A stretch of DNA of 64,000 nt, taken from contig NZ_CP130749.1 in assembly GCF_030563405.1 (NCBI RefSeq), forward strand, positions 992,001-1,056,000, written 5' to 3'. The position numbers were made by a program, and so were the translations under genes. Shown here in pieces: positions 8,746 to 17,302 of the stretch (positions are counted from its first letter, which is position 1; every line of letters starts with the position of its first letter). The notes under the pieces are model-generated. The model had not been told where the DNA came from and searched no databases. It saw only the letters and a program-made list of their open reading frames with translations. The stretch is from Vibrio sp. SNU_ST1 (GTDB lineage: Bacteria > Pseudomonadota > Gammaproteobacteria > Enterobacterales > Vibrionaceae).

Positions 8746-10059
8746 ATGCTCTCGTCAGATTTTACAAGACGCCCCATTGATGAAGAAAAACCCTACGGAA
8801 CCAATCCTAACGGGTTAGATGAATTCACAGAGATAAAGCGCCAAATTAATAACATAAACAAGGTCACAGGCAGAGTTTCTTGGAAAAAAGTCCAGACTTT
8901 GTCGAAAGAAATACTGTCCAAAAACAGTAAAGATTTCCGTTGTAGCTGTTATTTTACTGTTGCCGCTACGCACAACGAAGGCCTGAAAGGTTTAGTTGAA
9001 GGGCTTAACTCTATCTTAGATTTGTGTGTCATTTATTGGTTCACCGCATATCCAGAGGTGACAAAATCAAACGCAAGGATCGGAGCGATTGATTGGATGG
9101 TCGAACACACAGATAAACGAATTAAGTCCATAAAAACAAGTTCCGACGACATTCTATTGATCGAAACATGCCACCGTTTATGTTTGAGAATAGAAGAAGA
9201 GCTCAGACTACATTACGGTATAAAAGCGCCTTCACTAGGGGGAATTCGTCGAACCTTAAAGCAATGGGTTGATGAGCATAAAGAGAGCGAAGCAAAACTC
9301 TTTGAAGCAGAAAACACAAAAAAACTCCGCGTTTCGGAAGAACATAAAAAGGCAATACCAGTAGCTCAGCCATCAACCATTAAAATTAATGTGTCTAACA
9401 ACAAGCCTAAGAATGCAGTTGAAGTCGCTGGAAAAGCGACCTCGAATTATTTAGTCATCTACCTTCTCGTTGGGTCTCTAATTTTGGCTTTATCCTCTCA
9501 TTTCATTTATAAACAATATCAACGAAAAGAGTTGGCTAGACAAATTGTTACTTCTGATATCCCACAACTGAATGAAATAGTACATTCACTAAAATATGAA
9601 TACGCTTCGATTTCTGATGATGTAAGGCCTAGTGTCGTCAATCAATTAGATGAATTAATGAAAGATTGGGGTTCCGATCCAATTAAAGTGTACGAAATCG
9701 ATACTCTTAATCAATTGACTATTGATTTAACTAAGCTTTACCCAGACTCATCATCCGTCTTACGTTTACGAAACGAATTCACTAATGAGCAACAAAAGCT
9801 AAACGCAGATTACATAAAACTTCATAGACGCTTCTCAAACGCGAGAACTGTGTTTGCAAATGCAATTAGAGGAAGTGAAAGTCAGAAAACAGCACAAGCT
9901 TACGAATACAGCAACTCCCTTTTCCCGTTGATTGGCCGTATTGAATATGCAGAAAAAGAAAAACAACAAAAAGAGCTGCAGAAATCTCTTCAAATACTCA
10001 ACGTCTATTTACACAAAATTAAAAACTTAGAGTCTGAGCTTAAAGCTATTAAACCGTAA
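8746..10059 (+). CDS. vasL: VasL-like T6SS protein, ImpA N-terminal domain plus membrane anchor
   Basis: 437 residues from ATG 8746. An upstream in-frame ATG at 8719 adds nine residues not typical of the family. Residues 1-110 match the ImpA/TssA N-terminal domain (RRPIDEEKPYGTNP, SWKKVQTLSKEILSKNSKDFRCSCYFTVA, GLKGLVEGLNSILDLC). A single membrane segment lies at about 234-255 (YLVIYLLVGSLILALSSHFIY), followed by a helical, probably periplasmic part. This layout is that of VasL, a TssA paralogue found next to TssM in Vibrio-type systems. The true TssA is encoded at 19312-20889. It is first in a two-gene operon with tssM, 60 bp downstream. Confidence 0.8.
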   Translation: MLSSDFTRRPIDEEKPYGTNPNGLDEFTEIKRQINNINKVTGRVSWKKVQTLSKEILSKNSKDFRCSCYFTVAATHNEGLKGLVEGLNSILDLCVIYWFTAYPEVTKSNARIGAIDWMVEHTDKRIKSIKTSSDDILLIETCHRLCLRIEEELRLHYGIKAPSLGGIRRTLKQWVDEHKESEAKLFEAENTKKLRVSEEHKKAIPVAQPSTIKINVSNNKPKNAVEVAGKATSNYLVIYLLVGSLILALSSHFIYKQYQRKELARQIVTSDIPQLNEIVHSLKYEYASISDDVRPSVVNQLDELMKDWGSDPIKVYEIDTLNQLTIDLTKLYPDSSSVLRLRNEFTNEQQKLNADYIKLHRRFSNARTVFANAIRGSESQKTAQAYEYSNSLFPLIGRIEYAEKEKQQKELQKSLQILNVYLHKIKNLESELKAIKP

Positions 10060-10119
10060 CATTAAGAAAACGTCTTACGGCCAAATCATACAACAAACTT
10101 AAAACAACGAAATAGGCTT

Positions 10120-13100
10120 ATGTTAAAACACAAACTAATGAGAAACCCTGTTGTTATATCAACGGTGGTTTTTCTCTTTCTTGCAGCTACGATCGCTGCT
10201 ACTTATATCCTTTGGCTAGATATAACAGACAAGTTTTACCTTTGGGTTGCTTTAGGCGCTGTCACACTTATCTATTCGTTGTTTCAGGTGACACTGTGGC
10301 TTAAGAAAAAAAACAACACTAAAGCGTTAAAACTTGAAACAGAGGAAGAAGCTCTAGCTATGGTAATGCGCCCTCTTCTTTGTCGTTCAAATAAAAAGCC
10401 AATATATTTGATGATTGGCAATAAACATGCGGGTCGAACTCAGTTCCTACTCAACTCTAGTGCAATCAAACCGATGGATCAAACTCGTACCGCAAAGAAT
10501 GATTTTTTCGAATGGTATGAATCTGACTCTGCTGTATATATCAAACCGGCTCAACGACTGTTATTTCAAGAAGTATCAAGTAATGACAGCGCTTTATGGA
10601 ATGCGTTTGTAGATGAAGTCATTACACATAAACCAAGAAAGCCATTTTCTGGTTGTCTATTCTTTATTGATTTTGAATTTCTAATTATCTCTGAATCGGA
10701 ACAAATAGATTACACATTAACAGCTCTTAACCATCGATTAGAATCAGTAAGTGACAAAACATCATCAGCAATCCCTCTTTATCTAATGATGTCTAAGCTC
10801 GATAAACTAGAAGGTTTTAAGGAGTACATTCACTTTAGCTCCCTAAAAACATCGGTCGAGTTTCTATCAATCCCATTGAAGGAAGCTAAAGGAGTATTCG
10901 TTGAATACTATCACGACAGTTTTCGAAATTTAGTCAAAGTGATGGAGAGTAATGCACTGGATTCATCTTCCCACTCTCACGACGTAAATGAAAAGCAAGC
11001 TATATTAGCTTTCCCTAAACAGTTTGAGTTATGTCAAACTGAGATCGCATCAGTAATAGAGCGACTCTCAGAACTGAATACTGGGTCCTATTCACTTGAT
11101 ATCCGCGAAGTGTTTTTTATATCGAATATCCAAGGTGGCAGAAAATACAACCTATTGGCAAAGAGCTGTAGTAACTACTTCAATTTGCCGATCATTGCTT
11201 CAGAACATACACAGCTAACTGAAACGCCCTATTTCACTCGCTTCTTGATGGACTCTCAAATCCTCCCAGAATCGGACTTTGCAGGCGAAAACAAAACTTA
11301 TCTTAGAATGATCCAGCGACAAAGTCGCTTTGCTGTTGCTGTTTCTGTCGTTTTGCTTGCAAGTGGTGCTTACCTCTTTTCAACGACTTTAAATAGCAAT
11401 TTAAGAGTGATTAACCAACTCATTGGGATTGACGACTCACAATCTCTAGATCAAAGAGATAAATCTTTTGAAAGCTCACTTGAAAATGCAATCCAACTCA
11501 TACAACCATCTTATCAAGCATGGCTTAGTGGATCACATGCGTTAGATAGTGAACTTTTAAACCTAAACGTTAGCCGTCTCGATGAAAGCACAAAAATCGC
11601 TTACAACGCCCTGATCACGCAAATTAGAACGCACCTAATGCCGGCAATTGAACAGGGATATCGTTTACAGCTAACACATGACCAAGACAACGTTAACAAT
11701 GCACTGCCTTTGCTCAAAGGCTACTTAATGTTAAATGACCCAAGCAAGCGAGAGACAAAATTTCTACGTCAACAAACGATGTCAACACTAGAAAAGCTAA
11801 GCACTCAACCAGAAACGATTGCAAGCGTAATGAAGTATTTAGACGCCTATCTCCGCACGAATTTTGAGCCAGTATCAATAAACATGAATATTGTTCGCGC
11901 GACAAGACGATCGTTGCTTTCTCATTCAAACGTAGATTTGGTTTATGCTAGCTTATTACAACAAGCTGGTGATATCGATTTAGGCACTTTGAACCTACAA
12001 CGAGCGGTTGGTTTTGACTTCAACAATGTTTTCAACGATAACTTAGATCCTGCACGGTTAGAGATCGATAAAGTTTATACGTCAACAGGTTTCAGTACTT
12101 TTTATCGCCCTCGCGTCGATTTAATGTCTCAACAGGTTATCACTGATAATTGGGTTCTTGGCCTATCAAACCACGTAATTCCTACTGACAAAGAGCAAGA
12201 AAGCTTCAAGAGACTAGTAAGGAAGAAATATACCGATGATTACATTAGTTATTGGCGAAATGCTTTGAGCGAGTTGAAAGTAAAACGTTACAACAATGTA
12301 GGGGAATTGACTAACGCTATTGATCTAATTTCCGGGCCATCTTCCCCAATGACAACCATTTTAAAACAAGTTTATACAAACACACAATTTTCACCTATAG
12401 GCCAACAAAGTCTGTTGATGGCCAAGGTTAACCCAAAACTTGCCAGTGCGGCAAAAGCGGCTCCGGGTCTCGTTGAAGAAATGGTACAACCCGATTACTT
12501 ATTAATGAAAAGGGTTGAACAGGCATTTCATATCCTGAATCAGCTGCAGATCAATGAAACTCCAAATTCTCCCACTCCATGGGATGAGACGATAACCGCA
12601 CTGAGTCGAGTTCGTACTTATATGAAGGATATTGCCGACGCACCAGATCCTCAAATGGCCGCGCTGTCAGCAGCGCAACATAGAATGGGGAGTACTGAGG
12701 CAGATCCTATTATTCGTTTAAAACAGATCGCTCAAAAATCTCCCGAGCCAGTAAGAAGTTGGCTTTTAGACGTAGTTAACCAGAGCTGGTCCGTGATGAT
12801 TTCTGAATCATCAAAAGGAATACAAACTCTTTGGTATAGTGAAGTATATAGCAAGTTCAAAGAATTAGGCTTAGGGAAATACCCTTTCGATTTAAGTGCA
12901 ACTGAAGAAATTTCAATCGATGACTTTGAACTTTTATTTGCACCAGGGGGGTTACTAGATGCATTCATCGTCAAAAACTTCGCACCTTTTTACGACACAA
13001 ACCTATGGACACCAAAGCAAGTAGAAGGTGAAACGATGCCGCTCTCACCTGAGTTACTCGTTCAGCTTAGAAATTATAATGTAATTAGAGATACGCTAAT

Positions 13101-13512
13101 CAATAAAAGCACAAACCGACTGTATCTTCCTTTTAGCGCAAAAGTACTTGACCTGGACTCTAGTGCCATCAGAGCAAGCTTGAAGATAGCAGACTCAAAT
13201 ATCAATTATTACCATGGCCCTAGCAGAATTCGAGAACTTGAATGGCCTCCTCAAAATGGAGACTTCAATATAAGCATCACAATACAAGACGTAACAGACG
13301 AGGGGAAACAACACGTACTGAATAAAAATGGTCAATGGGCTATCTATAGGTTATTTGGAGACTCTACGTTGACAAATACCCACAACGGCAGCTTCGTGAG
13401 TGATATAAAAGTATCGGGCAGAGACCTAAGCTTACGAATTACTCCTTTAACTCAGAGAAATCCGTTTACGTTAGCGGAACTATATAACTTCACTCTACCT
13501 GAAGCCATATAG
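10120..13512 (+). CDS. tssM: TssM, T6SS membrane-complex protein (IcmF family)
   Basis: 1130 residues, full length. Two membrane segments lie at about 11-33 and 38-60, then a cytoplasmic domain, then a third segment at about 404-425 (FAVAVSVVLLASGAYLFST). The long C-terminal part is periplasmic and ends in the TssJ-binding beta domain (FGDSTLTNTHNGSF, ITPLTQRNPFTLAELYNFTLPEAI). The cytoplasmic nucleotide-binding site is degraded. The P-loop position reads GNKHAGRT at about 100-107, with Arg for the catalytic Lys. The following DTAGRY-type motif is replaced by IKPAQRLL. It probably acts as a structural channel without ATP binding. Confidence 0.95.
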   Translation: MLKHKLMRNPVVISTVVFLFLAATIAATYILWLDITDKFYLWVALGAVTLIYSLFQVTLWLKKKNNTKALKLETEEEALAMVMRPLLCRSNKKPIYLMIGNKHAGRTQFLLNSSAIKPMDQTRTAKNDFFEWYESDSAVYIKPAQRLLFQEVSSNDSALWNAFVDEVITHKPRKPFSGCLFFIDFEFLIISESEQIDYTLTALNHRLESVSDKTSSAIPLYLMMSKLDKLEGFKEYIHFSSLKTSVEFLSIPLKEAKGVFVEYYHDSFRNLVKVMESNALDSSSHSHDVNEKQAILAFPKQFELCQTEIASVIERLSELNTGSYSLDIREVFFISNIQGGRKYNLLAKSCSNYFNLPIIASEHTQLTETPYFTRFLMDSQILPESDFAGENKTYLRMIQRQSRFAVAVSVVLLASGAYLFSTTLNSNLRVINQLIGIDDSQSLDQRDKSFESSLENAIQLIQPSYQAWLSGSHALDSELLNLNVSRLDESTKIAYNALITQIRTHLMPAIEQGYRLQLTHDQDNVNNALPLLKGYLMLNDPSKRETKFLRQQTMSTLEKLSTQPETIASVMKYLDAYLRTNFEPVSINMNIVRATRRSLLSHSNVDLVYASLLQQAGDIDLGTLNLQRAVGFDFNNVFNDNLDPARLEIDKVYTSTGFSTFYRPRVDLMSQQVITDNWVLGLSNHVIPTDKEQESFKRLVRKKYTDDYISYWRNALSELKVKRYNNVGELTNAIDLISGPSSPMTTILKQVYTNTQFSPIGQQSLLMAKVNPKLASAAKAAPGLVEEMVQPDYLLMKRVEQAFHILNQLQINETPNSPTPWDETITALSRVRTYMKDIADAPDPQMAALSAAQHRMGSTEADPIIRLKQIAQKSPEPVRSWLLDVVNQSWSVMISESSKGIQTLWYSEVYSKFKELGLGKYPFDLSATEEISIDDFELLFAPGGLLDAFIVKNFAPFYDTNLWTPKQVEGETMPLSPELLVQLRNYNVIRDTLINKSTNRLYLPFSAKVLDLDSSAIRASLKIADSNINYYHGPSRIRELEWPPQNGDFNISITIQDVTDEGKQHVLNKNGQWAIYRLFGDSTLTNTHNGSFVSDIKVSGRDLSLRITPLTQRNPFTLAELYNFTLPEAI

Positions 13513-13520
13513 TAAAAATA

Positions 13521-13568
13521 CAAATACAAATACAAATACAAATACAAATACAAATACAAATACAAATA
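13521..13568. repeat. Hexanucleotide tandem repeat, (CAAATA)x8
   Basis: Eight perfect, uninterrupted copies of CAAATA fill 48 of the 84 bp between the tssM stop and the regulator start at 13597. They are preceded by one imperfect copy (AAAATA). The array does not code for protein. Repeats of this kind change length by slipped-strand mispairing, so it could alter promoter or leader spacing for the Lrp-type gene. Confidence 0.97.
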
Positions 13569-13596
13569 CAATAATTATTCGGCAAAGGCAGAACAC

Positions 13597-14049
13597 ATGA
13601 TGTCAAACATTAGTTTACAAGGCTTAGACAAACTAGATCGCAAAATTCTTTCGAATCTACTCTCAAATGGACGCGAATCGATTGCTAATTTATCTCGAAA
13701 TATAGGCTTATCACGCACAGCTGTCGCTGAGCGTATCAACAGACTTGAAAAAACTGGTATTATCAAGGGATATACGGCGCAAGTCAGAGTAGAAAACGAC
13801 GGAAGAAAGGCAGCGAGTTACCTCCTAATTTCTTGCGAGAAAGGTAAAAAGAATGATGTCAGTGATGCACTAAAAGAATTACCTGAAGTTAGGCTGACCA
13901 GTATCGTTGGTGGTACATATGACATTATATCTTTGATTGAAGCCCCCGACTTACAATCAATACACCATTTATGCAACGAGATAGAGTCTTTTCATGGTAT
14001 CCGCTCTCTTAATACCACCGTTGTCTTACACCAACCAATTAGTCGTTAA
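13597..14049 (+). CDS. Lrp/AsnC-family transcription regulator
   Basis: 150 residues. The N-terminal winged helix-turn-helix (LDKLDRKILSNLLSNGRESIANLSRNIGLSRTAVAERINRLEKTGIIKGY) is classic Lrp/AsnC. The rest is the ligand-binding RAM/AsnC_trans domain, with the VVGGTYDI-like turn (SIVGGTYDIISLIE). Two adjacent ATG codons (13597, 13600) are possible starts; AAAGG lies upstream. The gene sits between tssM and the convergent tssG, inside the T6SS locus, so T6SS control is plausible but not shown. A strong terminator follows directly. The hexamer array lies just upstream. Confidence 0.93.
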   Translation: MMSNISLQGLDKLDRKILSNLLSNGRESIANLSRNIGLSRTAVAERINRLEKTGIIKGYTAQVRVENDGRKAASYLLISCEKGKKNDVSDALKELPEVRLTSIVGGTYDIISLIEAPDLQSIHHLCNEIESFHGIRSLNTTVVLHQPISR

Positions 14050-14052
14050 AAC

Positions 14053-14079
14053 AAAGCCGCTCTTATGAGCGGCTTTTTC
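14053..14079. terminator. Bidirectional intrinsic terminator between lrp-type gene and tssG
   Basis: A ten-base-pair stem (AAAGCCGCTC / GAGCGGCTTT) closes a TTAT loop. A T run follows on the plus strand and an A run precedes it, so it can stop transcription of the regulator from the left and of tssG from the right. It overlaps the tssG stop codon. Confidence 0.92.
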
Positions 14080-15076
14080 ATACGCCTCCAATCACCCTAA
14101 TCTTGGCATCTTTTTCACTTGCTTGACCTAACCATAAGGTCTGACCAAGGCTAGCTCCATTTCCTTGGCCAAGCTGATTCTTAGGGATCGAACCTATATC
14201 AACAGTAAGCCTTAGATCCCAAGACATTGGGTCACGGAGAATAAAGCGCATCAAGCCAACTAGGGTGGTATGAAGCTCTTCCCCGTAGGAAAACTTACGG
14301 TACGTCTCAAAGTCGATATTGTCGATGCAGAGGTTAAATTTCCCGTTAAGGTCTGGGATACTCTTACCTAAATGTAGATTTGAACCTAAAGTACAATTCA
14401 TTCTATTTAATTGATTTCTTTGACATTCGGCAATATTCACTCTCCGAAATATCCACTCTTCAATTCGGACACTTGGTAATGAAAAGTAATGCGCCACAAT
14501 ACCAGAAATCAGTTTAGGCGATCGTGTTCTAGTAGACAGTTGATTAACGTAAGACAAAATCTTTGCACGATCTAGTCCTATCGCTTCTGACTCTTGAATA
14601 ACATTAGACAAGCCAGCTAGGTGCAATATTCGTCCAGAGAACTTGTCCGCTGCACCACTTTGATACTGAACATGATAACGATACTTTTTCCAAACACGAT
14701 AAATTAAGCTGGTATATCGATTATGGAAGAAATCAAAAAAATCTTTGACCGGATTATCATCAATATCTCTACCAACTAACTTTTCGGTGTAATTAGCAGG
14801 TAAAGGAGAACTAGAGCCGTGCAAACCCAAAAAATTAGTTTCGATTCTAGAATATTGCTCATCAGCTCTTTCCATGTGACTGATAAATTCCATGTCACTT
14901 TTAGGGAAACATAGATTTGGTGAAACGCTGAACGCAATCCTCTCTTGACGAAAGTACTTATTTTCGCCAACCGCTACAAATTCACTGCCCGGCAAAAGTT
15001 GATAATGCTTCTCCAATAACAGCACAGCTTGAAAGAAGCTAAACTCATTGGTTTTGTTTGCTAATACATCAATCAT
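14078..15076 (-). CDS. tssG: TssG, T6SS baseplate protein
   Basis: 332 residues from ATG 15076, which overlaps the tssF stop as ATGA. A start at 15109 is in frame but less likely. Family motifs are clear: FSFFQAVLLLEKHY, RIAFSVSPNLCFP, NFLGLHGSSSPLPANYTE, DFFDFFHNRYTSLIYRVWKKYRYHVQY, GLSNVIQ and HYFSLPSVRIEEW. TssG joins TssF in the baseplate wedge around the VgrG hub. Last gene of the ppkA-tssABCEFG operon. Confidence 0.95.
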   Translation of the reverse strand: MIDVLANKTNEFSFFQAVLLLEKHYQLLPGSEFVAVGENKYFRQERIAFSVSPNLCFPKSDMEFISHMERADEQYSRIETNFLGLHGSSSPLPANYTEKLVGRDIDDNPVKDFFDFFHNRYTSLIYRVWKKYRYHVQYQSGAADKFSGRILHLAGLSNVIQESEAIGLDRAKILSYVNQLSTRTRSPKLISGIVAHYFSLPSVRIEEWIFRRVNIAECQRNQLNRMNCTLGSNLHLGKSIPDLNGKFNLCIDNIDFETYRKFSYGEELHTTLVGLMRFILRDPMSWDLRLTVDIGSIPKNQLGQGNGASLGQTLWLGQASEKDAKIRVIGGV

Positions 15077-16821
15077 AAGATCGTTTGTTGCCCGGTTAAG
15101 CTCGCCCAATGATAGCTTTCTCCACGTTGTTCATCGTATACTTCTAACTCTGTAAATGAGTTAACGCTTGAATATAGTCGTATGAACTCGTTCAGTACAT
15201 TCGCCATCAAAAACATATCGCCTTCATTTACAAAAAAGCTAGAGTTCATCATTAACTTAAGCTGATTACCTCGTACCGATACCCCTCTAAAAACTCTATC
15301 GATAGGTTTCATTTCTGATGAAATAATTCCGTCAAGCCTATGTAATGAAGCTCTGTGTGCTTGCCTATCGACTCTAGAGTGAAAATCGTATGTCGAGAGT
15401 AAAACTTTAAGTACATCGATGTTAGAGAGAGATAAATAGTTGAGAGACATATTTGCAATTAGTTGCCATTGGAGCTCTCCGTTGACTTGAGGGCTAACAG
15501 ATTGTGTAGGTTTAGTGATGTTGCTAAAAGTAGCGTAAGTTGGTGATTTATGTGTTGTATATATAATATCCCCGACAGACAATCTTTCAGAAAGATCTGA
15601 ATTACTACACTGTAACTTCATCAACACTGTTTCAGAACCTAGATCTGCGATATCACCATTGTGTGTATGGAAAGAAATAAAACGTTCAAGTCCTCTCCCA
15701 CTCACTCGCTCAGATACTTTAGATTTGTAAAAATCACGCTTATCTCTCTGGTTGATTTGATGCTCAAAAGACTCAAACTCTATAAGAGGTTTTCGGCGCC
15801 TTTCATTTTTACTCCAGCTTTCTACTTGGTCTATTGAGTAAACTTCGTAATGATCTTGATTATTACTTTGTGGTCTTACTTTGTATTCATTACGACGGTG
15901 CTCGAGCCTGATCGGGTCCCCATCTTTTTCGAATAGGTTGACGGCAGGGGTGCAATGTAGCCTTAAGTGCTTATCTTTCAGGACGACTTCAGCTGGTAAT
16001 GCTCTCTTAAAATGAAACTTCAGATTTACAGTACTCTTTTGTGGGATCCCTTTTAACCACTCAAGGCCTGTGACATCAAAGAACATAAATTTCTCAGGTA
16101 ACGAAAAGTATTCTTGTAGCAATCGATAACCGGCAAATGAGTTTTCGCTATAAGGCAATATTGCCTCATCGTCTTGGTAACCAACCGGCTTAACAAACTC
16201 AGGTCCTAGTTTACGTTTATATGCACCGCCAACATCAAGCTCAACATAATCTAAGTATCTAAATATCCACAGAAATAGAATTCTAGTTATATGAATCTCA
16301 CCATGTAAATGAAACCTTAGCTTATCTAATCCAATACGTGATAGTTCTAAGCCATGTTCAGTAGCCAGTGTTACATCAACCGAAGAGCTTGTTCTGCTGT
16401 TACTTTGTTCGATACTTGTTATTTGTAGCGGGAAGAGCTCTACGTCATAACAGGTTCTAAATAAGCACTGCGTTCCTTCAACTTGTTCGCTAGCCATCTC
16501 AGCTCCGCGCCTCACTACCGTCTTTTCCGTAACACTTCCTAAATGTGGCGTTAACTCACTAATGCACAACGACGGAATAGAACGCATATAATGTGGCCAC
16601 AATAGCGTCATCAATGATTGGGTCAACTCTGGAAGTTCGTCGTCGATTTTTTCTCTGATGCGGCCAGTAAGGAACGCAAAACCTTCAAGAAGACGCTCGA
16701 CATCAGGATCGAATGTCCCTTCGGACAGAAAATTGGTCAGTTTAGGATTGTATTTGGCAAACTCACTGCCGGACTCTCGTAGATATGTGAGTTCATCTTG
16801 AAAGTATTTACTGTTACTCAA
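15073..16821 (-). CDS. tssF: TssF, T6SS baseplate protein
   Basis: 582 residues with the start at TTG 16821, 10 bp after the tssE stop. From this start the protein opens SNSKYFQDELTYLRESGSEFAKYNPKL, the standard TssF N-terminus, and AGG lies about seven bases upstream. A longer frame to 16923 would run through tssE and adds unlike sequence. Other family motifs include DPDVERLLEGFAFLTGRIREKIDDELPELTQSLMTLLWPHY and the C-terminal FRGVSVRGNQLKLMM. TssF forms the bulk of the baseplate wedge together with TssG. Confidence 0.93.
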   Translation of the reverse strand: MSNSKYFQDELTYLRESGSEFAKYNPKLTNFLSEGTFDPDVERLLEGFAFLTGRIREKIDDELPELTQSLMTLLWPHYMRSIPSLCISELTPHLGSVTEKTVVRRGAEMASEQVEGTQCLFRTCYDVELFPLQITSIEQSNSRTSSSVDVTLATEHGLELSRIGLDKLRFHLHGEIHITRILFLWIFRYLDYVELDVGGAYKRKLGPEFVKPVGYQDDEAILPYSENSFAGYRLLQEYFSLPEKFMFFDVTGLEWLKGIPQKSTVNLKFHFKRALPAEVVLKDKHLRLHCTPAVNLFEKDGDPIRLEHRRNEYKVRPQSNNQDHYEVYSIDQVESWSKNERRRKPLIEFESFEHQINQRDKRDFYKSKVSERVSGRGLERFISFHTHNGDIADLGSETVLMKLQCSNSDLSERLSVGDIIYTTHKSPTYATFSNITKPTQSVSPQVNGELQWQLIANMSLNYLSLSNIDVLKVLLSTYDFHSRVDRQAHRASLHRLDGIISSEMKPIDRVFRGVSVRGNQLKLMMNSSFFVNEGDMFLMANVLNEFIRLYSSVNSFTELEVYDEQRGESYHWASLTGQQTIL

Positions 16822-16831
16822 GGGGCACCTA

Positions 16832-17242
16832 CTAAACGTTAAATTGGCCGTCAGTTCCCATATAGACGTCAATGGACATCGGAACTTTCCCACCGTTATG
16901 TAAGACTTCTCCGCAAATGCCAAAGCCTAATTGAAGAGGGTTATCGTGATTTTCTCTATAATGAACTTCTACATTTCGTAGCCGAGGTTCGAAGCTTTCA
17001 ATAGTGGAAGTGATGTTCTTTTGGATATGGCGAACTAAGTTAGTATTGCTCGAGAGAACATCGTTGAAATCAGGTAAGCCATATTCCCCATCGATCATTG
17101 CATTTCCCGAATGAGTATTAAGTAGATCGGCAAGGTGTAGATGAATGGATTCAATCAAATGTTTATGTGAGACTACTTTCTCATAACAGTTTTTAGGTTC
17201 ACCTAGTTCAATTCGTTCTAGTAATCGGTAACCTTTTTCCAT
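16832..17242 (-). CDS. tssE: TssE, gp25-like T6SS baseplate protein
   Basis: 136 residues from ATG 17242, beginning MEKGYRLLERIELGEP, the usual position for the LLERI motif. A TTG at 17296 is in frame and 6 bp after tssC, but its AGG is too close to act as a ribosome-binding site. The gp25-like core is visible: LLNTHSGNAMIDGEYGLPDFND, IQKNITSTIESFEPRL, VHYRENHDNPLQLGFGICGEV. TssE starts sheath polymerisation at the baseplate. It lies between tssC and tssF in the structural operon. Confidence 0.9.
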   Translation of the reverse strand: MEKGYRLLERIELGEPKNCYEKVVSHKHLIESIHLHLADLLNTHSGNAMIDGEYGLPDFNDVLSSNTNLVRHIQKNITSTIESFEPRLRNVEVHYRENHDNPLQLGFGICGEVLHNGGKVPMSIDVYMGTDGQFNV

Positions 17243-17302
17243 ATATAACTCTAATAAAAAAGCAGCCAAGAAATCTGGCCGCTTATTAATTTCCAAAACC
17301 TA

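Noticed and set aside
13521..13568. Possible CRISPR-like array
   Set aside because: Units are six bases without spacers; it is a simple tandem repeat.
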